DNA from: Streptomyces sp. RKAG293
GTDB lineage: Bacteria > Actinomycetota > Actinomycetes > Streptomycetales > Streptomycetaceae
DNA: 64,000 nt
Reading direction: 5' to 3'
Assembly (NCBI RefSeq): GCF_023701745.1
Contig: NZ_JAJOZB010000001.1
Location: 7,611,001 to 7,675,000, forward strand
Of this stretch, positions 45,001-54,403 are shown piece by piece. The translations under genes were made by a program, and so were the position numbers. The notes under the pieces were generated by a model that was given only the letters and a program-made list of their open reading frames with translations, was not told the origin of the DNA and did not search any database. The stretch's first letter is position 1, and the number at the start of each line of letters is the position of its first letter.

Positions 45001-47159
45001 ATGCGTCGGTGGGCCGAGTTCGTGCTGCGGCATCGCAGGGCGGTCGTGGGGTTCTGGGGTCTCGTGCTGGTCGCCGGCGTGCTGTTGGCGGGCCGGACGA
45101 CGGATCGGCTGACGATCGACTTCTCGCTGCCGGGTCAGCCCGGCACCGTGACGGCGCACAAGATCGAGCACGCCTTCGGCAGCGGCGGCGACACGAGTCC
45201 GTATCTGGTCTCGGTCACGCTCCCGGCAGGGCAGACGATCACCGGCCACGAGGCCGAGGTCGGCCGCGCTTTCGCGGCGGCGGGCACCGCGGCCCCGAAC
45301 GTGCGGGTGATCGATGAGGCGAACACCGGCGACAAGGCGTTCAGGACGAAGGACGACCGCACCGCCTACGCGATGGTCTTCTACCGGTTCAACCCGTCAC
45401 CGAGTCAGAAGCTGCTGACCGATCCCATCCAAGCGGCGGTGCAGAAGGCCCTGCCGTCCGGCGCCACGGTCGGGGTGACGGGCCAGGACGTGCTGGCCTC
45501 CGGGGGCAATGACGGCGGCGGGCCCGGGGTGCTCGGGGAGACGCTCCTCGGTGCCGTCGGAGCCCTCGCCGTGCTCGCCTTCGTCTTCGCCTCGTTCCTC
45601 GCCTTCCTGCCGCTGCTGGTGGCCGCGGTGTCGATCCTCGCGACCTTCGTGATGCTGCTGCCGCTCACCTACGCCACCGATGTGTCCTTCATCGTGCAGT
45701 TCCTGGTCGCCCTCATCGGCCTGGGCGTGGCGATCGACTACTCGCTGCTGTTCGTCACCCGCTGGCGCGAGGAACGCGACCGCGGCCGGGACAATCACGA
45801 GGCCGTCGTGGTCGCGATGGAACGAGCCGGTCATGCGGTGGTGTTCAGCGGTGTGACGGTGGCCATCGGCCTGCTCGCCCTCGTCGTCCTGCCGGTCCCG
45901 TTCCTCCGCAGCATGGGCTACGGCGGGGCGCTCATCCCGCTCGCGAGCGTGATGACGACGCTCACCCTGACCCCGCGATCCTGGGCGGCATCGGGCCGAA
46001 GGTCGACTGGCCGAAGATCCGGCACGAGAACCGGGCGAGCCGGTTCTGGAGCCGCTGGACCGCCGCCGTGGTACGGCGCCGCTGGATCGCCGCCGGCGCC
46101 GCGTTGGCCGCGCTCGGGGTCCTGGTCGGCGTCTTCTTCGGCATCAAGATCGGCCTGGCCTCCTCGGAATCGCTGGCCAAGAACGGCTCGGCCTACGACA
46201 CCCTGCAGACCCTGGAGCGCGGCGGCGTCCCGACCGGCGCGCTGACCCCGATGGAGGTCCTGGTCCGCACCGACCAGGCGAAACCGGTCGCCGCCGAGCT
46301 GGCCAAGGTCGACGGTGTGAGCAGTGTCCTCGTGCCTGTCGGGCCCGCCGGCAACCGGGACGGACAGAGCATCGTCGTCGTCATCCCGGACCACGAGACG
46401 GTGAACTCGAAGAGCGTCGACGTCGTCAAACGGGTCAAGAGCACCGCGGCGAACTTCCCCGGCGTCAGCGGTGTCGCCGGCATCGGGGCAGCCCAGATCG
46501 ACTTCCTGCACGCCGTCTACGGCAACTTCCCCCTGATGCTCACCATCATCGCGCTGCTCACGTACATCCTGCTCGTGCGCGCCTTCCGCTCCCTGCTGCT
46601 GCCGCTGAAGGCGGTGCTGCTCAATCTGATCTCCCTGGCGGCGACCCTGGGCCTGATGGTGCTCTTCTGGCAGAACGGTCACGGTTCCAACGCGATCTTC
46701 GGCATCGCCGCCACCGGAGCCGTCACGTTCTGGATCCCGATCATGATCTTCGCGTTCCTGTTCGGACTGTCCATGGACTACGAGGTGTTCATCCTCTCCC
46801 GCATCCGCGAGGAGTACGACGCCGGCCACTCGACCGACGAAGCGGTCATCGAAGGCATCGGCCGCACCGGCCGGCTCGTCACCAGCGCCGCACTCATCCT
46901 CTTCCTCGCCTTCGCCGCGCTCGCCTCCGGCCCCGGCACCGATCTCAAAACCCTGGCGACCGGCCTCGGCCTGGGCATCCTGATCGACGCGACCATCGTG
47001 CGGATGCTGCTCGTTCCGTCCCTCGTCTCCCTCTTCGGCAAGTGGAACTGGTACCTGCCCAAATGGGCAGCCCGCCCCCTCCGCGTACAACCGTCCTACC
47101 CCCACCCCGATCAGCCCGCCCCCGGGCCCCAGCCCGAGCCGCAACCACCCAGGGGCTGA
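45001..47159 (+). pseudogene. MMPL-family transporter interrupted by a one-base deletion
   Basis: ATG 45001 (after GGGAGGA) starts an RND/MMPL transporter: MRRWAEFVLRHRRAVVGFWG, a periplasmic loop, then ALIGLGVAIDYSLLFVTRWREE. At about 45974-45977 the frame shifts. Before it the protein reads TLTLT; after it AILGGIGPKVDWPK continues in a different frame to 47159, with FGLSMDYEVFILSRIREEYD. Ordinary family members read TLTLTPAILGG here, so one G is missing from CCCCGCGATC. Repaired, the protein would have about 719 residues, the normal length with two six-helix halves. This is either a broken transporter or a sequencing error of the same kind as in the giant gene. Substrate likely a lipid or drug. 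Confidence 0.82.
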
Positions 47160-47307
47160 ACCGCCAGCCTATGGGTCCTCCGTTTGTAGCAGCCGTTACC
47201 GGACAAAGTTGCCCGACTAGCCTCAGATGTGGTCGGACAGGTGTAGAACTCGTGAGTCGGCCGGGGGTGAGGTGGTCGCGTACGGGGTGGGCGGGGGAAG
47301 GCTACGG

Positions 47308-47952
47308 GTGCTGTCGGACGAGGCATGGCATGAGCTACGGGGGCAGGGAGCGACCCGCACCTTTCGTGAACGCAGCGTCATGCTGAGGCAGGGGTCAGCG
47401 GGAACGCACCTGCTCGCACTCACTGCCGGCCTCGCCAAGGTCGTGCGCCGGGAACCGGACGGAGTCGTGAGCTGGCTGGCCTTCCGGGGACCGGGGGACC
47501 TGCTGGGCGAGGTGTCGGTCTTTGACGGCACCCCGCGCACGGCGGAGGTGGTCGCTCTCACCCCGTGCACGGCCGTCGTCCTGGAAGCAGAGCGATTCCT
47601 GCGATTCATCGAAGAGCGTGGACTCGTCATGGACTTGATGCGCCAGGCACTGTCCCGGTTGCGAGAGTCCGACACACACCGCACCGAATTGCTGACCCTT
47701 CCGCTGGTCGTCCGGTTGGCGCGGGCACTCCTGCGACTGGCGGAACTCAAGGCGCTCGGAACCGAATCGGGCGACGTACGGCTGACCGGCCTGAGCCAGG
47801 AGGAGATCGCCCAGGCAACCGGAGTGACCCGCAACGCGGTCATCACCGGACTGCAGCGACTGCGGGAGTCCGGCGCGGTGGAGACGGCCCGCAAGGTGAT
47901 CGTCATCAAGGACATACAGGCACTGCGGGACTGGGCGATGACCGCGCTGTAG
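47308..47952 (+). CDS. Crp/Fnr-family regulator with intact cNMP cassette
   Basis: Start GTG 47308 follows GGGGGAAG and gives 214 residues with the usual Crp N-terminus (LSDEAWHELRGQGATRTF). The cyclic-nucleotide domain has LLGEVSVFDGTPRTAEV, in which Glu68 and Arg77 correspond to the phosphate-binding Glu and Arg of Crp. The helix-turn-helix lies at about 162-194 (LSQEEIAQATGVTRNAVITGLQRLRE). It should bind a cyclic nucleotide and act on promoters; the next gene encodes a cyclase-like protein 210 bases downstream. An in-frame ATG at 47227 lacks a ribosome site and adds residues unlike the family, so it was rejected. Confidence 0.85.
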   Translation: MLSDEAWHELRGQGATRTFRERSVMLRQGSAGTHLLALTAGLAKVVRREPDGVVSWLAFRGPGDLLGEVSVFDGTPRTAEVVALTPCTAVVLEAERFLRFIEERGLVMDLMRQALSRLRESDTHRTELLTLPLVVRLARALLRLAELKALGTESGDVRLTGLSQEEIAQATGVTRNAVITGLQRLRESGAVETARKVIVIKDIQALRDWAMTAL

Positions 47953-48162
47953 GTCCCGCTCGCGCCGCCCTTCTTGCGGACCCGCTGAACGTACCCTTCC
48001 GTGCGGTGAGCGGTAATCGCCGTTTGAACCTGCCCGCGCTGTGACGTGGGACACCCCCTCAGTGCCCTGCGCTGTGCACTCGGACGGACCCACCCGGCGG
48101 AACCTCGAATCAAGCCGGAAGCCGGCTTCGTCACCGCCCCACCGTCCACGAGGAGATCACGC

Positions 48163-49071
48163 ATGTCCACGCCCGTTCCCGCACCGTACGCCGAGAGCCG
48201 ACCGCTTCCTCCCTACCGGGCGCTGTTCGCCGTCGACGCAAAGGATTTCACCGGCCTTCCCGCCGTGCAGCACGGTCCGGTGAGCCAGCTGATCCCGGAA
48301 CTCGTCGACCAGGCACTGGAACGTGCCGGGCTCCACGAGCTGCGCGACTCCAAGCGGTTTCCGGCCAATACTGGGGACGGAGTGGTTTTCGGCTTCGACC
48401 CGGCGTTGCTGCCCTTCGTCCTCTGGCCGTTCCTGGGCGTGTTGGACGGCATCCTCGGGGCGTACAACAAGCAGTGCGTAGGCCCCCGTATCCGGCTCCG
48501 GGCCAGCGTCCACGTCGGGCCGCTGCCGGACGCGGACAACCCCGGCGACGGCAACGGTACGGCCCGCAACGACACGCACCGCCTTCTGGACTCCCGACCG
48601 GTCAAAGCCATCCTGGCGGCGGCCAGCGAAGAGGTCACGCACCTGGTGGCGATCATCTCCCAGCGCGTGTACGAGGATGCAGTGCTCGGCGCGTACACCG
48701 GACTGCACCCCGACCGGTGCGTGGAGGTCCCGGCCACCGTGGAGGGGAAGAACTTCTCGCAACGGGCATGGTTGTACGTCCCGTCGCCCTCCGGGAACCT
48801 CATCCAGGCCGGTGTGCGACCGCGCGAAGAATTCGCAGAGCAGGCCGACGCGTCTGCCGACCAGGAACAGGAACCGGCGACTCGACCCGAAACGCACTAC
48901 AGCGGCAACACGCAGCGCGTGGGCGAGGGCGCAGCCGTGATGGGGAACGTCGGACGAGATATCAAATACACCGGCTCTTCGACCTCGTACCGCGGCACCA
49001 ACCAGCACTGGGGTGGCGGCGACAACGTGGCGGGCGACAAGCATGTCGGCGAGCGCGGGGAGCAGCGGTGA
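48163..49071 (+). CDS. Class III nucleotidyl cyclase-like protein
   Basis: The 302-residue protein has, in residues 18-145, the key signs of a class III cyclase. FAVDAKDFT gives first metal Asp25. TGDGVVF gives second metal Asp72. RLRASVHVG is the dimer strand, and Asn136/Arg140 in NDTHR match the transition-state pair. The Lys that reads the base in adenylate cyclases, four residues before Asp72, is Ala68 here, so the base is uncertain. The C-terminal tail (about 245-302) is Gly/Asn-rich with VGEGAAVMGNVGRDIKYTG and GGGDNVAGDKHV repeats, and resembles the start of the next protein. ATG 48163 follows GAGGAGA. The stop overlaps the next GTG. Upstream lies a Crp-family gene able to bind the product. 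Confidence 0.75.
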   Translation: MSTPVPAPYAESRPLPPYRALFAVDAKDFTGLPAVQHGPVSQLIPELVDQALERAGLHELRDSKRFPANTGDGVVFGFDPALLPFVLWPFLGVLDGILGAYNKQCVGPRIRLRASVHVGPLPDADNPGDGNGTARNDTHRLLDSRPVKAILAAASEEVTHLVAIISQRVYEDAVLGAYTGLHPDRCVEVPATVEGKNFSQRAWLYVPSPSGNLIQAGVRPREEFAEQADASADQEQEPATRPETHYSGNTQRVGEGAAVMGNVGRDIKYTGSSTSYRGTNQHWGGGDNVAGDKHVGERGEQR

Positions 49072-51104
49072 GCGCCGACGCCGACACGGCTCCCGACCCA
49101 CCCGGCCAGCGCGCTGACGCCCGCGACCCGGGGAACTCCTACCGCGACAACCAGCAGCGGTTGGACCGGGGACTGGCGGTCATGGGCGGAATCACGGGTG
49201 ACGTCATCGTGAACATGGGCGCCCCGCCCGATGAGGACGCCACGGACAGTATCGTCAAACCCCGTCTGCGCGAGGGCCCCTACCCTGCGGCCGACGTTCA
49301 AGCGCGCTTGCGCGGATTCGTCGAACCACCGGCCTACGCGCAGTGCCGGAAGATCCTGGACAGCCACATTCTCGTGCTGAAGGCCGGCGGCGGCGCAGGC
49401 GCGAGCACCACCGCATTCGCACTGCTGGCAGAACGGCACGGAGTCGACGGGATCACTGGCCTGGACTCCCCGGACGACCTCAGGCGCTGGAGCCCCAAGG
49501 AAGGGCGCGGCTATCTGCTGCAGAGTCTGTCCCCGACGGCCGCCACCTCGCTCAGTGAAGTCATGCTCATGGAGCTGGCCGCTGCGCTGCGCCGCCTGGG
49601 TGCTCATCTGGTCATCACGGTACGGACAGAGACGGCGCTTCAAGGCGGTACGACGCCCTGGCAGGTCGTGCATCGTCCGCCGAAGCCGGCCGATGTAGTC
49701 ACCAAGCGCCTGAACATCATGGTCAAGGACGGTGAACTTACCCCGGACCAGAGCACCGAGGCGCTGAGACACCTCGCCTCCGCAAGCTTCGCCAGTCACC
49801 TGCACGCCCACCCGCTGCCACAGGACGGTGTCGACACAGCGCAGGGGCTGCGCGATCTCGTGGCGACTGGGAAACCCGCCGCATCCGTACTCCACGACCT
49901 GCAGACCGGCAGTCCCGCGGAGGCTCGCAGAGCGCTGGCGGAATCATGTCACCAGGCCGGCAATCTCTCCCTCATGGCATCGATCTCGTTGCTGGCCGAA
50001 CAGGATCGCACGGTCATCGAGGAGTTCAGCGCGATCCTGCGCCCCCACATCGACGAACGCGACGGCCCGATGCCCGCCACGGATCGACCGCAGAGCCGCA
50101 ACGTCCTCGGGCCGGCCTTCCAGGACCGACTGGAAGCCGTCGGCGCCTGTCTCCTACCGTCTCGTTTTGGAGCCGCGCAGCGTTACCCGGTTCAGCCGGT
50201 CGTCTTCTCCGGCCGGCATCGTTCGGACGCCCTGCTCCGGTGCCTGTGGCTGGACTACGAAGGTATGGCGCGCCTGCTGTGGAGAGCTCTGGAAGAGACT
50301 CCTCACCACCCCGGCATCGAGTTGGCGGCGGGTCAGGCAATCGGAAGGGTCTTGGCCCATGCGACCGGCCCGAACACCCTGCGCCAACTGCGGCCCTTCG
50401 CCGAGTCGGACATGCGCTGGCGGCGCCGTCTGGTGGCTTACGCGCTCGGGGAGATGGTTCAGGACCCAGCCCTCACCGGAGCCGTACGGGAGCAACTACG
50501 GCAGTGGAGCCGTGTACGTCTCGTACCCCTCCGCTGCACCGTTGCCGAGACCTGTGCGGGCAGTTTTGGGCTGGCCCGTCCCAGCACCGCCCTCAAACTC
50601 CTGGATGCCGTACTCGACGAACCGGACAAGGACCTGGCGGACAGTTTGCGCACTGCGGTGTCCTTCGCTCTGAGCACCCTTCTCTCCGAGGATGTCAATC
50701 ACACCCTCGTCCTTGATTGCCTGCGGGAGTGGCAGGAGGCCGATCCAGGCACACAACGCCACGCCATGGCGGTGCACGTCATCGAATCCATGTGTCTGAC
50801 GACCTTCCCCCGCCCCAGCGCGCCGGGCGTACGGCGCCTGCGTCTCGCCGACCTGCTCGCGAACCACCGCGAGGCGGCTTTCGCCCTCGTCGTCACGGCT
50901 CTGGACGACCCCGTCACCCACGACACGATGGCGGCGGGCCTGTCTTTGATCGAGAGGAATCCGGAGCAACGGCAGCGGTCCGCTCTTCCGCAATTCCTCG
51001 TCGCACTCTCCGCCGTGGCACAGAGCCACCGCGGCGTCCTGCGATTCGTCCTGCGCCGCCATCGCGCTCGTACATCCCCACCAGCAGAAGGGTTCACCCC
51101 ATGA
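49068..51104 (+). CDS. Degenerate P-loop, helical-repeat protein
   Basis: The 678-residue product starts at GTG 49068, overlapping the cyclase stop. Its first 50 residues contain NQQRLDRGLAVMGGITGDV, matching the cyclase tail motif. Residues about 100-190 look like a P-loop ATPase (ILVLKAGGGAGASTTAFAL, then GAHLVITVRTE), but the expected GK(S/T) is GAS: the Lys is Ala. The rest is a long run of helices like HEAT or armadillo repeats (LWRALEETPHHPGIELAAGQ, RWRRRLVAYALGEM). I do not recognise a known family. It may be an effector or scaffold that answers the cyclase. It overlaps the following gene by ATGA (51101-51104), so the three genes form one operon. Confidence 0.7.
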   Translation: MSADADTAPDPPGQRADARDPGNSYRDNQQRLDRGLAVMGGITGDVIVNMGAPPDEDATDSIVKPRLREGPYPAADVQARLRGFVEPPAYAQCRKILDSHILVLKAGGGAGASTTAFALLAERHGVDGITGLDSPDDLRRWSPKEGRGYLLQSLSPTAATSLSEVMLMELAAALRRLGAHLVITVRTETALQGGTTPWQVVHRPPKPADVVTKRLNIMVKDGELTPDQSTEALRHLASASFASHLHAHPLPQDGVDTAQGLRDLVATGKPAASVLHDLQTGSPAEARRALAESCHQAGNLSLMASISLLAEQDRTVIEEFSAILRPHIDERDGPMPATDRPQSRNVLGPAFQDRLEAVGACLLPSRFGAAQRYPVQPVVFSGRHRSDALLRCLWLDYEGMARLLWRALEETPHHPGIELAAGQAIGRVLAHATGPNTLRQLRPFAESDMRWRRRLVAYALGEMVQDPALTGAVREQLRQWSRVRLVPLRCTVAETCAGSFGLARPSTALKLLDAVLDEPDKDLADSLRTAVSFALSTLLSEDVNHTLVLDCLREWQEADPGTQRHAMAVHVIESMCLTTFPRPSAPGVRRLRLADLLANHREAAFALVVTALDDPVTHDTMAAGLSLIERNPEQRQRSALPQFLVALSAVAQSHRGVLRFVLRRHRARTSPPAEGFTP

Positions 51105-52009
51105 CCGCTCCGGTCATCACACCCCTGGACTCCTCGCCCACCTGGCAACTGCTTCGCCACCGTCTCGGTTCCTCGGCCGACCGAGCTTTGGTGTTCCTCG
51201 CGCACGACGGGGACGACGCCATGGTGCCGTCCGGCGGCGTCGACAACTGGGGCTACCCGCGCCCGACAGTGCGCGCAGTGCGGCAGGGGGACTTCTCCGA
51301 CATCGTGTGGGTCTCGGTCGCGGAGCGGCGGATCCAGGTCGACATCCCACGCCGACCGCCGAGGCCTCCTGCCCGCTACGGGGTGGTGTGGAAGATCAGC
51401 GATCCGGTCGTCGCCGCACGAAGCCAGATCACCGAGGAACGCGCCCGGCACCTGGTGGTCGGTCACATCAGCGAGAACGCCACCCTGCCCGGCAGTGCCG
51501 ACCCCTTGCGAAAGCCACCGCCGCACATCGGCACGACCGAGGTCACACCGCCCGGGCTGGCACAGGCGATCGACGGCTTCGGCCTCATCTACTGGTTCCT
51601 TGACCCACCAGCCGCGCTCCTCCCCACGCCCGGCACCGGTGCGGAACCCCTCCTGCCGGCAGGGTTCGGCGAAGCACACCGCGAGGCGTACCGCTTCTAC
51701 CGGGAGGTTGTCGCAGGTGGCCCCGTGGGCTTGGCGGCCCTCTGGTTGCTGCATCAGCCGGAACAGGCGAGAGAGGTACTCGACTGGACGGTGACCCACC
51801 GCAATCTGCTCTCCGAACGGGACAGTTGGGAACGCGCCCTCGCCGCGACGCTTCAGTCACTGACACCGGAGGACCGGAGTTTCGTCGGCGTCAATCTGGC
51901 ACGCGTTCTCAGCGACGTGGGAGTACCGCAGGGGGACGAGATTCTGCACCGGATCACCGGCACACGTGGTGCGGGGAACGAGAACGGCCCTTACGAGGAC
52001 TCCCAGTGA
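51101..52009 (+). CDS. Unknown protein of the cyclase operon
   Basis: The 302-residue product is not recognised. Residues about 60-130 are beta-rich (IVWVSVAERRIQVDIP, YGVVWKISDPVVAARSQI), loosely like SPFH-type strands, but the match is too weak to name. The C-terminal half is helical (HREAYRFYREVV, LDWTVTHRNLLSER). No signal peptide or membrane segment is seen. Its ATG overlaps the stop of the P-loop protein, so it is co-translated and should take part in the same process. The gap to the next gene is 107 bases, and that gene may be separate. Confidence 0.6.
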   Translation: MTAPVITPLDSSPTWQLLRHRLGSSADRALVFLAHDGDDAMVPSGGVDNWGYPRPTVRAVRQGDFSDIVWVSVAERRIQVDIPRRPPRPPARYGVVWKISDPVVAARSQITEERARHLVVGHISENATLPGSADPLRKPPPHIGTTEVTPPGLAQAIDGFGLIYWFLDPPAALLPTPGTGAEPLLPAGFGEAHREAYRFYREVVAGGPVGLAALWLLHQPEQAREVLDWTVTHRNLLSERDSWERALAATLQSLTPEDRSFVGVNLARVLSDVGVPQGDEILHRITGTRGAGNENGPYEDSQ

Positions 52010-52116
52010 CGGGAGGACGGTACGCGCTCCGGCATCGGCCAGCAGGGTGCGGTGCTGTCTGTCGCGACGTATGCGTAGCGTCCTATGATCGTCACTCCGC
52101 GTGCGAGGGGGCAGGT

Positions 52117-54267
52117 ATGGCAGCGGGTGGATCGGCGTCGCGCAGGGCCCAGGAGGCCCGGCGGCACGAGCGCGAGTTGCGCGAGCAATGGCAGGCCGCG
52201 CGGCGGCAGGCCCGTCGTTGGGAGGCGGGGAGCGAAGGCGAGCGCCGGGTCGCCGCTCAGTTGCTGGTGCTCACCGAACGCGGTTGGCGCCTGCTGGTGG
52301 ATCGGCGCTGGCCCGGGACCCGGTCCGGCAACGTCGACATGCTGATGGTCGGCCCCGGTGGTGTCTTCGTCATCGACGTCAAGAACTGGCGCTCCGCGCC
52401 CGACGTCACTGACGGCCGCCTGAGTGCCGGCGGCGAATCCCGGGACAGCGATGTGGGCAAGCTGTTGGCCGTGACGAGGACAACCGAGCACGCCGTGGCG
52501 TCGCTCGGTCTGTCACCGGTCGCGGTGCAGCCCCTGATGGTCTTTGCGGGCCGGCGGGTGAACAGCGCGCTGGGTCGGATCCGGCTACTGGGGGAGTACG
52601 AGGTAGGGCCGGCGCTGCTGTCCGAAAAACACAGGCTGCGTTCCGCGATGATCCGCGCCATCGCTGATCACCTCGAACACGTCTTTCCCGCCTACGAGGG
52701 ATCCGCCGTCGACGCGGACGCCCGATCCGGAACGGACGCTGCGGCGATTCCCCGGCAGCCCATGGCGCCGACCCCAGTTGCCGACGGGTTATTCGATGCG
52801 GATGGATTGCGTGAGGCTGCCATGGAGGCTGCGCGGCGGGCTCCGATCGAGCGGTGGATGACGTTCCTGCACCCTGACCAGATCGCGCTCGTGCGTCGCA
52901 GGTGGGCCGGGCCCGCCCGGATCAGCGGCCCTGCCGGCACCGGCAAGACGGTGGTCGCGCTGCACCGTGCCGCCTACCTCGCGCAGCGGACCACCGGACA
53001 GATCCTGTATGTCACCTTCGCCAACAACCTGCCCCGGGTGCAGAGCACATTCCTGCAGACCATGGCTCCAGCGGTGGCCGACCGCGTCCACTTCCACAGT
53101 CTGCACGCCTGGGCACAGGAATTCCTCCACGAGCGTGGTATCCCGACCCGCCTGCACGGCAACAAGGCCGAGACGGCCTTCAGCCATGCGTGGAAGAACG
53201 TCGGCCGCGACAGCTGCCTCACAGAAATCGACCCCGCGCACCGATATTGGCAGGAAGAGATCGACTACGTCATCAAAGGCCGTGGCATCACCGACTTCAA
53301 CGAATACGCGGTATTACCGAGACGCCGCCGGCTGGCCGGGCTGCGGCGCACCCACCGCGAAGCGGTGTGGGCCCTGTTCGAGGCGTACGAGCACAACCGC
53401 ACCGAGCGCGGGGTACATGACTTCAACGACATCCTCACGCTCGCTCACGCTGAGGCCCGTGCCCACCCGGACCGCTCACCGTACGGAGCAGTCATCGTGG
53501 ACGAGGTCCAGGATCTCACCCTCGTCGGCGTACAACTCCTGCACGCCCTGGTCGGCGACGCCCCCAACGGTCTGCTCCTTGTCGGCGATGGTCAGCAAGC
53601 CGTCTACCCCGGCGGATTCCGGCTGTCCGACGCCGGCGTCGACATCCGCGGCGACCGTGGGCAGGTCCTGCGAACCAACTACCGGAACGCCAAGGAGATT
53701 CTGGACGTAGCCCTGAACATCGTCGCCGAGGATGCCTTCGAAGACATTGACGGCACGCACATCCCAGGACGCCGGGATGTCGACCTGACCTACCACGACG
53801 GCCGGGTGATCCGCATCGTGAAGCACACGATCACCGACCACGATCGAGCCCTTCTCGACGCCCTCCGTCCCGGTGACACCCCGCGGGATGCTGCAACATC
53901 CAATCCGAATCAGCTGCAGGGGACTCGTGAAGACTGGGGCGATATGGCGGTGCTCTGTCCGTCCTTGCGCGCTGTCTCCCACTATCAGCGGCTCCTCGGA
54001 CAGGCAGGAATTCCCGTTTGCCTCCTGGAGCGCTACGACGGACACACGGTCGAGGCCGTGAAACTCGGAAGCTATCGGCGCGCCAAGGGTCTGGAGTTCA
54101 AGCACGTGTATCTCCCCCAGCACGACGCCGCTCTCCGTGAACTCGAGGAGAAGGACGAGACCGCTCGCGAGCGCGGAGAACTCGCCCGCAGACAACTCTT
54201 CGTCGCCATGACCCGCGCCCGTGACACCCTCTGGATAGGCAGCGTCCGCCCGGAGCAACCGGAGTAG
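52117..54267 (+). CDS. NERD nuclease / UvrD-like helicase fusion with TTA codons
   Basis: The 716-residue protein begins with a coiled basic segment, then a NERD domain (GSEGERRVAAQLL, GNVDMLMVGPGGVFVIDVKNW), a predicted nuclease fold. From residue about 245 it is a superfamily I helicase: Walker A GPAGTGKT (271-278), Walker B IVDEVQD (Asp462), and FVAMTRARDTLWIG at the end. The likely role is DNA or RNA processing in defence or repair. Two Leu codons are TTA (52789-52791 and 53314-53316). TTA is very rare in Streptomyces genes and needs the bldA tRNA, so expression may be tied to late growth. Many other codons also end in A or T: 12 of 60 in 53161-53340. ATG 52117 follows GAGGGGGCAGG. Confidence 0.85.
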   Translation: MAAGGSASRRAQEARRHERELREQWQAARRQARRWEAGSEGERRVAAQLLVLTERGWRLLVDRRWPGTRSGNVDMLMVGPGGVFVIDVKNWRSAPDVTDGRLSAGGESRDSDVGKLLAVTRTTEHAVASLGLSPVAVQPLMVFAGRRVNSALGRIRLLGEYEVGPALLSEKHRLRSAMIRAIADHLEHVFPAYEGSAVDADARSGTDAAAIPRQPMAPTPVADGLFDADGLREAAMEAARRAPIERWMTFLHPDQIALVRRRWAGPARISGPAGTGKTVVALHRAAYLAQRTTGQILYVTFANNLPRVQSTFLQTMAPAVADRVHFHSLHAWAQEFLHERGIPTRLHGNKAETAFSHAWKNVGRDSCLTEIDPAHRYWQEEIDYVIKGRGITDFNEYAVLPRRRRLAGLRRTHREAVWALFEAYEHNRTERGVHDFNDILTLAHAEARAHPDRSPYGAVIVDEVQDLTLVGVQLLHALVGDAPNGLLLVGDGQQAVYPGGFRLSDAGVDIRGDRGQVLRTNYRNAKEILDVALNIVAEDAFEDIDGTHIPGRRDVDLTYHDGRVIRIVKHTITDHDRALLDALRPGDTPRDAATSNPNQLQGTREDWGDMAVLCPSLRAVSHYQRLLGQAGIPVCLLERYDGHTVEAVKLGSYRRAKGLEFKHVYLPQHDAALRELEEKDETARERGELARRQLFVAMTRARDTLWIGSVRPEQPE

Positions 54268-54351
54268 GCCTCACTCCGGTGGTGCGATCCACTGGCCCTT
54301 CGCCGCACTCCGAGTGGTGAGACCACCGTTCGGAATGCGGCGAGGAACTGG

Positions 54352-54383
54352 GTGACCGTCCGGCGCGGGCGCCGGACGGTCAC
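54352..54383. terminator. Bidirectional hairpin terminator
   Basis: A perfect 15-base stem (54352-54366 with 54369-54383) separates the convergent helicase and hydrolase genes. The apparent loop is only two bases, so a few pairs at the top would stay open. Confidence 0.75.
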
Positions 54384-54403
54384 TTCTGGCAAGGCGGTGG
54401 CTC

